This document shows positions 8,374-17,190 of a stretch of DNA of 64,000 nucleotides, piece after piece. Position numbers and translations under genes: made by a program. The stretch's first letter is position 1; every line of letters begins with the position of its first letter. Location of the stretch: the NCBI RefSeq assembly GCF_002214585.1, contig NZ_CP014862.1, positions 1,860,001-1,924,000 on the forward strand, written 5' to 3'. This stretch comes from Thermococcus profundus (lineage in GTDB: Archaea; Methanobacteriota_B; Thermococci; Thermococcales; Thermococcaceae). A model generated the notes under the pieces. It did not search any database and was not told where the DNA came from. It saw only the letters and a list, made by a program, of their open reading frames with translations.

Positions 8374-9054
8374 ATGAGGGTTAAAGCTCACAAGTTCCCG
8401 GGTGTTTACGTCTTCATCGATGAGGACGGGAGCGAGAAGATCGCAACTAAAAACCTCGTTCCGGGCCAGAAGGTCTACGGCGAGAGGCTGATAAAGGCCG
8501 AGGGCGAGGAGTACAGGATTTGGAACCCGAGCAGGTCGAAGCTCGGCGCCGCCATCCTCAACGGCCTCAAGAACTTTCCGATAAAGCCCGGATCAACAGT
8601 TCTCTACCTTGGTATTGCAAGCGGAACGACCGCTTCCCACGTCAGTGACATAGTCGACTGGGAAGGCAAGGTCTTCGGCGTCGAGTTCTCGCCGAGGGTC
8701 CTGAGGGAGCTCGTTCCCCTCGTCGAGGAGAGGAGGAACATCGTGCCGATACTGGGCGATGCCACGAAGCCCGAAGGCTACCGCGCGCTCGTTCCGAAGG
8801 TGGACGTCATCTTCGAGGACGTCGCCCAGCCAACGCAGGCGAAGATACTCATAGACAACGCGAAGGTCTACCTCAAGAGCGGCGGCTATGGTATGATCTC
8901 CGTCAAGAGCAGGAGCATAGACGTCACCAAGGAGCCGGAGCAGGTCTTCAAGGAGGTCGAGAAGGAGCTTTCTACCTACTTCGAGGTCGTGGAGAGGCTT
9001 TCGCTTGAGCCCTACGAGAAGGACCACGCGCTCTTCGTCGTCAGGAAGCCTTGA
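8374..9054 (+). CDS. flpA: fibrillarin-like rRNA/tRNA 2'-O-methyltransferase
   Basis: 226 residues. The catalytic subunit of box C/D RNPs transfers a methyl group from S-adenosylmethionine to the 2'-hydroxyl selected by the guide RNA. The SAM-binding loop [15 protein letters not shown] lies at about 78-92; [13 protein letters not shown] and FEDVAQPTQ follow, and the C terminus is [16 protein letters not shown], as in Thermococcus and Pyrococcus fibrillarin. It is in an operon with nop5; its ribosome site GAGGTGATG overlaps the nop5 stop codon, so translation is probably coupled. Confidence 0.96.
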   Translation: MRVKAHKFPGVYVFIDEDGSEKIATKNLVPGQKVYGERLIKAEGEEYRIWNPSRSKLGAAILNGLKNFPIKPGSTVLYLGIASGTTASHVSDIVDWEGKVFGVEFSPRVLRELVPLVEERRNIVPILGDATKPEGYRALVPKVDVIFEDVAQPTQAKILIDNAKVYLKSGGYGMISVKSRSIDVTKEPEQVFKEVEKELSTYFEVVERLSLEPYEKDHALFVVRKP

Positions 9055-9136
9055 TTCTCCCCTTCCACCATTTTGTTTCTCAAGCTGGATGATGGCTATC
9101 GTCAATTGCCTAAAATCTCTTTTACTTTTACCGAAA

Positions 9137-9147
9137 GACTTTTATAA
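9137..9147 (+). promoter_or_regulatory. TATA box for the HMG-CoA synthase operon
   Basis: CTTTTATAACT lies about 55 bases before the HMG-CoA synthase start at 9200, inside the 145-base gap after fibrillarin. The match is to the usual Thermococcales TTTATA element. Confidence 0.5.
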
Positions 9148-9199
9148 CTGCCCCATGAACCTTAGGCGAAGTTATATTCAACTTTTGTAGGTGATGCCC

Positions 9200-10252
9200 A
9201 TGGGAAAACTCCTGAAGCCCAAGAGGGATGTCGGCATTATCGGCTACGGTGCCTACGTGCCGATGTATAGAATCAAGGCCGAGGAAATAGGAAGGATCTG
9301 GGGGGTTAGCAGCTTCCCAATCCAGGAGAAGTCCGTCCCAGGTCTCGACGAGGACACGATAACCATTGGTATTGAAGCGGCAAGAAACGCCCTCAAGAGG
9401 GCCGGAATCGACCCCAAGCTGATCAGGGCCATCTGGCTCGGAACCGAGAGCAAGCCCTACGCGGTTAAGCCGAGCGGAACCGTTATAGCCGAAGCCATCG
9501 GAGCAACTCCCGACTTAGACGCGGCCGACTTTGAGTTCGCCTGCAAGGCCGGAACCGAGGCCATACAAGCTGCCATCGGCTTCGTCGGTTCTGGAATGGC
9601 CGACTATGCCATGGCCATAGGTGCCGACACCTCACAGGGGAGACCCGGCGACCACCTCGAGTTCACCACGGGAGCCGGCGGCGCCGCCTACATCCTTGCC
9701 CCGAAGAGCTCTGAAACGCTGGCCTACTTCGAGGCGAGCTATTCCTACGTCACCGACACCCCTGACTTCTGGAGGAGGCAGCACGAGCACTACCCGAGGC
9801 ACGGTAACAGGTTCACCGGCGAGCCCGCCTACTTCCACCAGATAATAAGCGCCGCCAAGACCCTTATGGAGGAGATGGGCTACACCCCGAACGACTTTGA
9901 CTACGCCGTCTTCCACCAGCCGAACGTTAAGTTCCCGCTCACAGCCGCTAAAATCCTCGGAATCCCCAAGGAGAAGGTCCTTCCGGGCCTGCTGAGCAAC
10001 ATCATAGGCAACACCTACAGCGGTTCGACGCTAGTGGGAACGTCGGCGGTTCTCGACGTGGCCAAGCCCGGTGACAGGATTCTCTGGGTGAGCTTCGGAA
10101 GCGGTGCGGGAAGCGACGCCTTCAGCCTCGTCGTCCAGGACGCGATAGAGGAGAAGAGGGACCTGGCTCCAAAGACGATGGACTATGTGAACAGGAAGAA
10201 GTACATCGACTACGCCTTCTACGCGAAGCACAGGGGTAAGTACATAATATGA
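9200..10252 (+). CDS. hydroxymethylglutaryl-CoA synthase
   Basis: 350 residues. Condenses acetyl-CoA with acetoacetyl-CoA to HMG-CoA, the second step of the mevalonate route to archaeal isoprenoid lipids. The thiolase-superfamily triad is visible: Glu83 in GTES, nucleophile Cys115 in [10 protein letters not shown] and His239 in [16 protein letters not shown] near the C terminus is characteristic. Start 9200 follows AGGTGAT; the in-frame GTG 9191 and ATG 9194 lie inside the ribosome site. Thiolase and a DUF35 protein follow directly. In a methanogen these three proteins form a substrate-channelling complex, and the gene order suggests the same here. Confidence 0.95.
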   Translation: MGKLLKPKRDVGIIGYGAYVPMYRIKAEEIGRIWGVSSFPIQEKSVPGLDEDTITIGIEAARNALKRAGIDPKLIRAIWLGTESKPYAVKPSGTVIAEAIGATPDLDAADFEFACKAGTEAIQAAIGFVGSGMADYAMAIGADTSQGRPGDHLEFTTGAGGAAYILAPKSSETLAYFEASYSYVTDTPDFWRRQHEHYPRHGNRFTGEPAYFHQIISAAKTLMEEMGYTPNDFDYAVFHQPNVKFPLTAAKILGIPKEKVLPGLLSNIIGNTYSGSTLVGTSAVLDVAKPGDRILWVSFGSGAGSDAFSLVVQDAIEEKRDLAPKTMDYVNRKKYIDYAFYAKHRGKYII

Positions 10253-10262
10253 GGTGGTTGAA

Positions 10263-11429
10263 ATGGAGAAGCCCGTCATAATTGGAGTTGGTATGGTTCC
10301 CGTTGGCGAGCACTGGAGGATTTCACTCAGGGACATGGCCACTGAGGCCCTTCTCAACGCTATGGATGACGCTGGAATTGACAAGGTCGATTCCCTCTAC
10401 GTTGGAAACATGGCCTCTGGCTCGTTCATCGAGCAGGAGAACCTCGGCGCGCTCATAGCCGACTGGGCTGGCCTCGGAAACATCCCCGCCGTCAAGATCG
10501 AGGCCGCGTGCGGAAGCGGCGGTGCGGCAGTCCAGGAGGGAGCCAAGGCCGTGATGTCGGGCCTTGAGGACGTGGTTGCGGTTGTCGGCGTTGAGAAAAT
10601 GACCGACGCCTGGCCGACCGACGCCACCCGCTACCTCGGCTACGCAGCAGATGCGGAGTACGAGCTCTTCCACGGGGCGAGCTTCGTCGCCCTGAACGCC
10701 CTCGTCATGAGGCTCTACATGAAGACCTATGGCTACACCGAGGAGGATTTGGCCCACTTCTCGGTCAACGCCCACAGAAACGGCGCCAGGAATCCCTACG
10801 CAATGTTCAAGAGGGAGATAACGGTTGACACCGTCCTTAAGAGCCCGTACGTTGCAGACCCGATAAAGCTCTTCGATGCCGCGCCCATGTGCGACGGAGC
10901 GGCAGCAGTAATAATCACCTCGAAGGAGAAGGCGAAGGAACTCGGCGTTCCAAAGGACAAGATGGTCGAGCTTGCCGGCTTCTGGAGGGCGATTGACACT
11001 GTTAACCTCGCCAACAGGGAGGACTTCCTGACGCTCAAAGCCGCCAAGGTCGCGGCAGAGAAGGCCTACAAGATGGCGGGAGTAACTCCAAAGGACATAG
11101 ACTTCTTTGAGGTTCACGACGCTTTCACGGTTATGGCCGCGCTCAGCCTTGAAGCTCTTGGCGTTGCGGAGAAGGGTAAGGGTGCCATTCTAGCAAAGGA
11201 AGGCCAGATAGCGATAGATGGCGACTATCCGATACAAACGATGGGCGGCCTGAAGAGCCGCGGACACCCGGTCGGAGCTACCGGTGTCTACCAGACGGTT
11301 GAGGCAGCTCTTCAGCTCCGCGGAGAGGCTCCCGAGGGGATACAGGTTCCCGATGCCGAGGTTGGCCTGACCCAGAACATAGGTGGAACCGGTTCAAACA
11401 TCACCGTCAACATCCTGAGGAGGGTCTGA
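10263..11429 (+). CDS. acetoacetyl-CoA thiolase (acetyl-CoA C-acetyltransferase)
   Basis: 388 residues. Makes acetoacetyl-CoA from two acetyl-CoA and hands it to HMG-CoA synthase. Visible residues: acyl-accepting Cys83 in AACGSGG, the VHDAF motif and GGLKSRGHPVGATG with the conserved histidine. The C terminus NIGGTGSNITVNIL lacks the CxGGG cysteine of classical thiolases, which places it in the archaeal/SCP2-like group. ATG 10263 follows GAGGTGG; 10 bases separate it from the synthase stop. The DUF35 start follows one base after its stop. Confidence 0.94.
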   Translation: MEKPVIIGVGMVPVGEHWRISLRDMATEALLNAMDDAGIDKVDSLYVGNMASGSFIEQENLGALIADWAGLGNIPAVKIEAACGSGGAAVQEGAKAVMSGLEDVVAVVGVEKMTDAWPTDATRYLGYAADAEYELFHGASFVALNALVMRLYMKTYGYTEEDLAHFSVNAHRNGARNPYAMFKREITVDTVLKSPYVADPIKLFDAAPMCDGAAAVIITSKEKAKELGVPKDKMVELAGFWRAIDTVNLANREDFLTLKAAKVAAEKAYKMAGVTPKDIDFFEVHDAFTVMAALSLEALGVAEKGKGAILAKEGQIAIDGDYPIQTMGGLKSRGHPVGATGVYQTVEAALQLRGEAPEGIQVPDAEVGLTQNIGGTGSNITVNILRRV

Positions 11430-11430
11430 A

Positions 11431-11835
11431 ATGGGGAGGCCGATGCAGGTTGCTAGGCACTGGAGACACTTCCGTGAGAAGTACGCCCTCATAGGGGGCA
11501 AGTGCGAGAACGGTCATGTCTTCTTCCCGAAGAGGCCCGTCTGCCCTGTTTGTGGCTCAAGGAACGTTGAGGAGTACCAGTTCAGCGGGAAGGGAAAGGT
11601 CGTCAGCTGGACCATCGTTAGGAACCCGCCCAGTGGCTTCGAGTACTACAAGCCCTATCCCCTAGCCCTCGTCGAGCTTGAGGAAGGACCAGTTGTTCTG
11701 GCCCAGCTGACAGACGTTGACCCGGAGGAGATCCACGAAGGCATGGAAGTGGAGATGGTCACCAGGAAGGTCAGGGAGTTCGGCGAGGACGGAATAATCC
11801 TCTACTCCTACAAGTTCCGGCCGGTGCTTAAGTGA
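11431..11835 (+). CDS. DUF35 Zn-ribbon/OB-fold protein of the thiolase-HMG-CoA synthase complex
   Basis: 134 residues. An N-terminal rubredoxin-like knuckle (Cys25, then Cys38 and Cys41 in CPVCGS) is followed by an OB fold (GKVVSWTIVRNPP through VEMVTRKVREFGEDG). The second half of the first knuckle reads CENGH, so His29 may replace the more usual cysteine. DUF35 proteins hold the shared CoA channel between thiolase and HMG-CoA synthase in the methanogen complex. It is third in the operon, one base after the thiolase stop. It ends 93 bases before a convergent gene. Confidence 0.9.
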   Translation: MGRPMQVARHWRHFREKYALIGGKCENGHVFFPKRPVCPVCGSRNVEEYQFSGKGKVVSWTIVRNPPSGFEYYKPYPLALVELEEGPVVLAQLTDVDPEEIHEGMEVEMVTRKVREFGEDGIILYSYKFRPVLK

Positions 11836-11927
11836 ACGCACCCCTTCCCCCTTTCTTTTGATACCTCGAATTCCAAAAGAACAGCCCACAAGGGGAGAAA
11901 GATCCAAAACAGAATGGCCAGAGGCCC

Positions 11928-12245
11928 TCAGACCTTCTCTATCCTCATCCTGTCCCCGTTCTCGAACTCCATCTCGAGCTTTCCGCGCTGCATAATGACC
12001 TTCACACCATCGACGGTGGCCTCTATCTTCCCCTCGTTAGCTTCGACGCCAAGCATCTCCGCTACCTCTTCCACGCTCTTCAGCGAGCCACTCATCGTCG
12101 TCTCAAGCGTCTCCCCCTCGCTTTCTATAGTGATCTTCAGCTTTCCCTTTCCTTCCCTTATGAAGCTCTCCTCTTTCATGTCCTTCACACTCTCCGGCTG
12201 GGGCGGCTTTATGCACGGCATTTTTACCACAACCGTTGTTCTCAT
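11928..12245 (-). CDS. small uncharacterised protein, 105 residues
   Basis: I do not recognise this protein. The first third (MRTTVVVKMPCIKPPQPESVKD) is proline-rich with one cysteine; the rest alternates charged beta strands, KLKITIESEGETLETTM and IEATVDGVKVIMQRG, with a helix in SVEEVAEMLGVEA between them. It has the general look of a small alpha/beta fold and no membrane segment. The start overlaps the last codon of the GNAT gene upstream (ATGA type), so the two are co-transcribed and probably translationally coupled. Confidence 0.7.
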   Translation of the reverse strand: MRTTVVVKMPCIKPPQPESVKDMKEESFIREGKGKLKITIESEGETLETTMSGSLKSVEEVAEMLGVEANEGKIEATVDGVKVIMQRGKLEMEFENGDRMRIEKV

Positions 12246-12742
12246 GGGCCTTTATCACTCTTTCCAACGTCCTTTATCATGCGAACCCATATCCCGCTCT
12301 GACCAACGCGCCTGAAGCCGTAGCTTTCATAGAACCTGATTGCCCCCTCATTCTTCTCGCCGACCCAGAGCTCTATCCTGTCATTGAAGCGGCTCAGGTA
12401 CTCCAGGCACGTTTCCATCAGTTTGTGGCCTATTCCATGCCCTTGAAACTTCTTGTCAATCACGAACTCGTGAACAGCCCCAACTGTCCTGCCCTCGTAC
12501 TTGCTGTACCAGTCCTTGTCGCAGACTATAAAACCCGCTATCTCACCGCCAACCTTGGCAACGAAGAAGCCGTCCTTTGCCTTCCCCCAGCACCAGCGGA
12601 GGTACCTCTTAGCGTAGCTCTCCCCCTCGCCGCCGTACTCGCGCATTCCCTCGTAGCCGCGCATGTAGATTCCAACGAGCTGTTCTAGGATCTCCTGGTT
12701 GAACTCCTTGAGCCGCTCCACCTTTACCTCCGTCATCAACAT
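12242..12742 (-). CDS. GNAT family N-acetyltransferase
   Basis: About 166 residues. The acetyl-CoA binding motif is clear: VHEFVIDKKFQGHGIGHKLM (motif A, Q/RxxGxG/A as QGHGIG), followed by ELWVGEKNEGAIRFYESYGF (motif B). Substrate unknown; RimI-like protein N-terminal acetylation or a small molecule are both possible. Start choices are ATG 12742 and ATG 12736; a TTTTTAAA box about 25 bases upstream implies a very short leader. It heads a two-gene minus-strand unit and is divergent from the aMBF1 gene. Confidence 0.88.
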   Translation of the reverse strand: MLMTEVKVERLKEFNQEILEQLVGIYMRGYEGMREYGGEGESYAKRYLRWCWGKAKDGFFVAKVGGEIAGFIVCDKDWYSKYEGRTVGAVHEFVIDKKFQGHGIGHKLMETCLEYLSRFNDRIELWVGEKNEGAIRFYESYGFRRVGQSGIWVRMIKDVGKSDKGP

Positions 12743-12806
12743 AAACTCATCGTGGGGTTTAAAAAGGCTCTCTCGAACCTATCCACGAGGAAAGAAGGTG
12801 ATCCCA

Positions 12807-13349
12807 ATGGGTAAGGCCAAGCCCAAGTACTGCGAGATATGCGGGGCACCCATAAGGGGGCCAGGTCACAGGATAAAGATCGAGGGGGCCGAAGTTCTAG
12901 TCTGCGATAGGTGTTACGAGAAGTACGGGGGCAAAAAGCCCGGTACCTTCAGCATCATGCCAACCGGAAGGCAACCCGCGAGAAGGACTTACTCACGGCC
13001 ACCCAGGCCCAAACCTGTTCAGAAGCCCAGGACTGAGAGGCCCCTCTACACGGAGGAGATAGTCGAGGATTACGCCGAGCGCGTTTACCATGCAATACAG
13101 CGCTCAAAGAAGAGCTACCAGGAGCTCTCGCATGAAATAGGGCTCTCCATGAACGACCTCCGCGCGATAGCCCACGGTCACCGCGAGCCCACCATTAAGG
13201 AAGCGAGGAAGCTGGAGAAGTACTTCGGGATAAAGCTCATCGAGAGCTCCGAGGAGGAGCCCCTTGAAAGGAAGAGGACCATTCCCAGAGAATACGAGCC
13301 CACCCTGGGGGATATAGCCAACATAAGGATCAAGAAACGGAAGAAGTGA
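12807..13349 (+). CDS. multiprotein bridging factor aMBF1
   Basis: 180 residues. The N-terminal zinc ribbon has Cys9, Cys12, Cys33 and Cys36 (YCEICGAPI, VCDRCYEKYG). A basic, proline-rich linker follows, then a Cro/C1-type helix-turn-helix (YQELSHEIGLSMNDLRAIAHGHREP) with a C-terminal basic tail. aMBF1 proteins bind the ribosome or TBP and are general factors; the exact role in archaea is debated. ATG 12807 follows GAAGGTGAT; the open frame reaches back to 12699 without a better start. It lies just upstream of a VapBC pair with its own promoter. Confidence 0.92.
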   Translation: MGKAKPKYCEICGAPIRGPGHRIKIEGAEVLVCDRCYEKYGGKKPGTFSIMPTGRQPARRTYSRPPRPKPVQKPRTERPLYTEEIVEDYAERVYHAIQRSKKSYQELSHEIGLSMNDLRAIAHGHREPTIKEARKLEKYFGIKLIESSEEEPLERKRTIPREYEPTLGDIANIRIKKRKK

Positions 13350-13390
13350 AAGTTTAAATTTTCTTTTAACCAAAATTTTCCGGTGGTGGT

Positions 13391-13561
13391 ATGGGAGAGA
13401 TCATTGTAACCGTCCCTAACGGTCTCGAAAAGATTCTGCGAAGGAAGATCTCGGCGATTCTTGAGAAAGAGGAAAAGAAGAGCATCAAAAAGTCAGTCCT
13501 GCAAAAATACCTCGGAAAATTCTCAGGGAAGATCATTGAGGAGGAGTGGTATCTCCAATGA
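13391..13561 (+). CDS. VapB-like antitoxin, 56 residues
   Basis: A short gene beginning ATG GGA GAG after GGTGGTGGT. The protein starts MGEIIVTVPNGLEKILRRKI, continues as a charged helix and ends KIIEEEWYLQ. Antitoxins of this type have an N-terminal DNA-binding part and a C-terminal toxin-wrapping tail; that split is inferred from position. Its stop overlaps the toxin start (ATGA), the standard VapBC arrangement. A TTTAAATT box at about 13354-13361 gives the pair its own promoter. Confidence 0.8.
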   Translation: MGEIIVTVPNGLEKILRRKISAILEKEEKKSIKKSVLQKYLGKFSGKIIEEEWYLQ

Positions 13562-13989
13562 TGGAAGTTTTCGTAGACTCTTCAGTTTTGATAGAAGGGC
13601 TAAAAGGAAATCCCGACGCTGTTAGGGTTCTTTACATACTAGCAGACGAAAAAGCAGTTGCTATAATAAATGACATAGTGGTGAGTGAATTTCTGTTTCA
13701 TTACATTCGTCTAAAATCCGGTGCTTCTCCTTTTACAATTAAACAATCTGGCAGGATATCAGAATACATTTTAGATGACGAGCCGTTGGACTTTCTGAAT
13801 CAGTTTCACATCATACCTACTGACGAGGACACTATTATGAAGGCTTACAGTTTAATGAGATCTCACAATCTTCTTCCGAACGATGCTATAATCTTAACTA
13901 CGTGTAAAATCAATGGGATCACAAACTTGGCCACATTAGACAGCGATCTGAGAAAAGCGGCCGAAAAAGAGGGTTTAAAACTCCTTTAA
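13558..13989 (+). CDS. VapC-like PIN-domain toxin
   Basis: 143 residues. PIN domain: VDSSVLIEGL with Asp7, an acidic residue in DIVVSEFLF, and PNDAIILTTCKINGITNLATLDSDL with the later aspartates. PIN toxins are Mg-dependent RNases, usually cutting tRNA or rRNA. ATG 13558 overlaps the antitoxin stop; ATG 13561 is the next codon. Codons are A/T-rich compared with the neighbours, which suggests acquisition by transfer. Its last 15 bases overlap the 3' end of the convergent DUF356 gene. Confidence 0.87.
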   Translation: MMEVFVDSSVLIEGLKGNPDAVRVLYILADEKAVAIINDIVVSEFLFHYIRLKSGASPFTIKQSGRISEYILDDEPLDFLNQFHIIPTDEDTIMKAYSLMRSHNLLPNDAIILTTCKINGITNLATLDSDLRKAAEKEGLKLL

Positions 13990-14394
13990 GCCAAAATCTC
14001 CCCTCTTTCTCTTCTTCCCCCTGGATTCCTCTGCCTTTGTCTTCTTAGGAGGGTGAAATCCCCTGAGCTTTTCAAAACTCCCCCAGAGACGCATCAGCTC
14101 GCCCCATGCCTCAGTGTCCGGAGGAACAACAAGAACGTGGGCTGGGGGATGGATGTCCATCAGCCTGCCAATGGCCTTGGCCGGGGGAAGGTCTATCTGG
14201 GCAACGACGTGGGCTCTAAAATGTTTCCGCGGTTTCTCACCGCTGATCTTTTCAAAAACCCACTCAGAAAGAGCGGGGGGAATTATCCTCGGGTCTCCCC
14301 TGATCTTCATCCCGCCGTAGCGGACGAGGTCGGCCAGCGCTATGCTCGCCTTCTCAAAACTGTCGGTTCTCACCAGAACGATCGTGTTTCTCAT
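13975..14394 (-). CDS. DUF356-type archaeal protein
   Basis: 139 residues. MRNTIVLVRTDSFEKASIALADLVRYGGMKIRG and RAHVVAQIDLPPAKAIGRLMDIHPPAHVLVV resemble the archaeal family I know as DUF356; function unknown. The C-terminal 25 residues are a basic tail (KKTKAEESRGKKRKRG), suggesting contact with nucleic acid. The start at 14394 follows GGTGAGAGC; the frame continues to 14484 without a site. Its final 15 bases lie antisense to the end of vapC. Confidence 0.72.
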   Translation of the reverse strand: MRNTIVLVRTDSFEKASIALADLVRYGGMKIRGDPRIIPPALSEWVFEKISGEKPRKHFRAHVVAQIDLPPAKAIGRLMDIHPPAHVLVVPPDTEAWGELMRLWGSFEKLRGFHPPKKTKAEESRGKKRKRGDFGLKEF

Positions 14395-14515
14395 GCTCTC
14401 ACCGGCGTAAGTTGTGAGGGTGGCTTTATAAAGAATTGGGACAAAACGGTACCGGGGGTTTGTTCTAATCCGGCTTGACAGCACGAAAGATCAAGAGCAA
14501 CAGATTTTTCTTACC

Positions 14516-14527
14516 AAAACTTTTAAA
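14516..14527 (+). promoter_or_regulatory. TATA box for the DUF505-SDH operon
   Basis: AACTTTTAAAAA lies about 50 bases before the DUF505 start at 14574; a second AT-rich element (TTAATAAAAATTTGG) follows. GGAGG precedes ATG 14574. Confidence 0.45.
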
Positions 14528-14573
14528 AACTAAGTGTTAATAAAAATTTGGATAAAAACTGGAGGGATGTGAG

Positions 14574-16280
14574 ATGTACCTGAAGAGGAGACACCTCGAG
14601 ATACTCAGGGAGATGAAGAAAACTGAGAGCCAGGCGGAGATAGAGGCAAAGCTCCCGGAGGAGTTCCAGATAAGGGCGATAGAGCTCTACATACTAAGAT
14701 TTGTCGAGCTTGAGGGCGGGAAGATAAAGCTGACCGATGCCGGCAGGAAGCTTCTCCAGATAACCGACGAACTCAACATTGAGGAGCTCCCGGATGTTAT
14801 AGCGGATAGCGAGACCATCAAGATGATGGAGCTCCTGGATGAGACGGGTAAAATCCCCGAAAGCTGGATGGAGAAGCTCAGGGAGAGGAAGCTCGCAGAC
14901 GAGAACGGCCTTACCGCCTTTGGAAAAGCCCTGCTTGAGATTTACCGTGAGATCCATCCGGTAGTTTACCTTACGCCCGAGATAGCTTCATTCCTGAGGG
15001 GAATGCCCAAGATAGGTACGCTCGACGAGCTTGTAACCTACAAGAACTCAAAGCTCTATGGAGATAACATAGTTAACGCACTCCAGGCCATGAGGCTCCT
15101 CCTTATCTCGCCGCCGACCGACAAGGGAAGGGCATTCGCAACAACTCCGGCGGCAAAGCTTGCTCTCAAGGCCCTCAGCATGATCCCCGTGTTCGCGAGG
15201 GCTATCGTCCTCAGGAAAGAGGACTTTGAGATGCTGAAAGCTGGCAAGAGGAACGCAGAGCTTGAGAGCATGGGTCTAGCCAACGAGAAGGGCACCACAG
15301 AGTTCGGAAAGGCCGTAATGGAGACCTACGAGGCAATGGGCAAAGTTGAGGAGAAAGTCCTGCCGATGTACCTGCTTGACGATGAGCTTTCAGTGCTAAA
15401 GGCTATTCAGGAGATTGAGAAGAAGTACGAGACCAACCCTGACATACTCCCAACCGAGAAGGAGATAGGAAAGCGCGTTGAGGTCGAAGACCTCGGGGCA
15501 ATCCTACACCTCCTCGAGAGCAAGGGGCTGATCGAGAGGAAGCTCGTGAAGGATAAGGACACCTACTGGCTTACCGAGTGGGGCAAGGAGGCCATCAACT
15601 TTGGAACCGTCAGCCCGGACGCCATGAAGGCGGTAACCTACGCTGAGAGCGGTGACGTTCCGATAGCCGAGTGGGTGCTCAAGGCCCAGGAGGAGGGCGT
15701 TGTAAAGGCCGGCGTCACCGACAAGGGCAGGTTCTACCTCAGGCTCAGCAAGGAGGTAAGGAGGAGGCCCTTCATAACCCGCTACGACGCGGCAATACTG
15801 GCGAAGACCCCAAGGAAGAAGTACATCCAGGGGGACGAGCTGGTGTCTCTAGTTCAAGACTACATCGGAGGCAATGAAACGGAGATTATTAGGGCGATCG
15901 GTGAGGCAGAAGCAAAGGGCTTCATTATCGAACTCCAGAACGGCATGGTCAAGCTCACAGAACTCGGAGAGAAAGTTAAGAGCGCCCTAGAGAGCGCCAA
16001 GCTCCAGGAAATAGTCAAGGTCAAGTTCAGCGTAACGCCAACCCTCTACAACGTCCTTAAGGTTATCTACGACAACATCGAGACCTTCAACAGGATATGG
16101 AAGGAGAAGGGCGAAGCGAAGGGTTATAAGATGGAAGAGGTAGACGTTATCAGGAAGCACCTCAGCCTCAGTGACGACGAGATAAAGAAGGCTCTGGTAA
16201 TGCTCAGGGAGCTCGGGTTCCTTGGAACGAAGAACCTAACGGAGGGAGGCAGGACGCTGGTTGAAGCGTATACGAGGTGA
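14574..16280 (+). CDS. DUF505 protein, repeated winged-helix domains
   Basis: 568 residues with no membrane segments. It consists of repeated units of roughly 70-90 residues, each ending in a wing such as GGKIKLTDAGRKLL, KGTTEFGKAVMETY, KDTYWLTEWGKEAI, KGRFYLRLSKEVR and NGMVKLTELGEKV, the mark of tandem winged helices. This fits the archaeal family DUF505. DNA or RNA binding is inferred from the fold. The start follows GGAGG. The stop is 4 bases from the SDH protease start, so the two are one operon. Confidence 0.82.
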   Translation: MYLKRRHLEILREMKKTESQAEIEAKLPEEFQIRAIELYILRFVELEGGKIKLTDAGRKLLQITDELNIEELPDVIADSETIKMMELLDETGKIPESWMEKLRERKLADENGLTAFGKALLEIYREIHPVVYLTPEIASFLRGMPKIGTLDELVTYKNSKLYGDNIVNALQAMRLLLISPPTDKGRAFATTPAAKLALKALSMIPVFARAIVLRKEDFEMLKAGKRNAELESMGLANEKGTTEFGKAVMETYEAMGKVEEKVLPMYLLDDELSVLKAIQEIEKKYETNPDILPTEKEIGKRVEVEDLGAILHLLESKGLIERKLVKDKDTYWLTEWGKEAINFGTVSPDAMKAVTYAESGDVPIAEWVLKAQEEGVVKAGVTDKGRFYLRLSKEVRRRPFITRYDAAILAKTPRKKYIQGDELVSLVQDYIGGNETEIIRAIGEAEAKGFIIELQNGMVKLTELGEKVKSALESAKLQEIVKVKFSVTPTLYNVLKVIYDNIETFNRIWKEKGEAKGYKMEEVDVIRKHLSLSDDEIKKALVMLRELGFLGTKNLTEGGRTLVEAYTR

Positions 16281-16284
16281 TAGT

Positions 16285-17127
16285 ATGGATCCTCTCAGCG
16301 GATTTTTAGGCTCCCTGCTGTGGATGTTCTTTTTCCTTTACTTACTTATGTGGCCCCAGCTCCAGTACAGGCAGCTCCAGATAGTCAGGGGAAGGCTTCT
16401 GGAGAGGATAGCTAGGAAGAGGAACTCCACCGTCATAACCATGATCCACAGGCAGGAGAGCATCGGGTTCTTCGGAATCCCGGTTTACAGGTTCATAAGC
16501 GTCGAGGACAGCGAGGAAGTCCTGAGGGCAATAAGGGCGGCACCGAAGGACAAGCCGATAGACCTGATAATACACACACCGGGCGGCCTGGTTTTAGCTG
16601 CCACCCAGATTGCTAGGGCGCTCAAGGAGCACCCCGCCGAAACTCGCGTTATAGTTCCCCACTACGCGATGAGCGGTGGGACCCTGATAGCTTTGGCGGC
16701 CGATAAGATAATCATGGATCCAAACGCGGTTCTCGGGCCGGTTGACCCACAGCTCGGGCAGTATCCAGCCCCGAGCATACTCAGGGCGGTTGAGAAGAAA
16801 GGCCCTGAGAAGGTCGACGACCAGACCCTCATCCTGGCAGATGTGGCTGAGAAGGCCATAAAGCAGGTTCAGGACTTCGTCTTCTACCTCCTGAAAGACA
16901 GATACGGTGAGGAGAAGGCTAGGGAGCTCGCCCAGATACTCACCGAGGGCAGGTGGACCCACGACTACCCGATAACGGTCGACCACGCCAGGGAGCTGGG
17001 CCTGCCTGTGGAGACCGACGTTCCAGAGGAAGTCTACGCCCTCATGGAGCTCTACAAGCAGCCGGTCAGACAGAGGGGAACCGTTGAGTTCATGCCCTAC
17101 CCCGTGAAGCAGGAAAACCGGAAGTGA
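16285..17127 (+). CDS. SDH-type (ClpP/crotonase fold) membrane serine protease
   Basis: 280 residues. One N-terminal membrane anchor (about 8-23), then a ClpP-fold domain of the serine dehydrogenase proteinase family: LIIHTPGGLVLAATQIARAL supplies the oxyanion region, and Ser130 in AMSGGTLIALAADKI is the predicted nucleophile. Substrate unknown; members of this superfamily cut membrane or membrane-associated proteins. ATG 16285 follows GAGGTGATA, which overlaps the DUF505 stop. The association with DUF505 suggests a shared job, but which one is not visible. Confidence 0.88.
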   Translation: MDPLSGFLGSLLWMFFFLYLLMWPQLQYRQLQIVRGRLLERIARKRNSTVITMIHRQESIGFFGIPVYRFISVEDSEEVLRAIRAAPKDKPIDLIIHTPGGLVLAATQIARALKEHPAETRVIVPHYAMSGGTLIALAADKIIMDPNAVLGPVDPQLGQYPAPSILRAVEKKGPEKVDDQTLILADVAEKAIKQVQDFVFYLLKDRYGEEKARELAQILTEGRWTHDYPITVDHARELGLPVETDVPEEVYALMELYKQPVRQRGTVEFMPYPVKQENRK

Positions 17128-17190
17128 TCCTATTTTCATTTTTAGATGATCAAAAGGACACATTGGTATGTTTTTCTATGCACCGCTGAC

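Noticed and set aside
9088-9110. GGATGATGG resembling a C box in the gap after fibrillarin
   Set aside because: No CTGA box at the required spacing and no flanking stem.
11836-11927. Distant CCCCTT/AAGGGG repeat as a terminator
   Set aside because: The arms are about 45 bases apart with no further pairing; not a credible hairpin.
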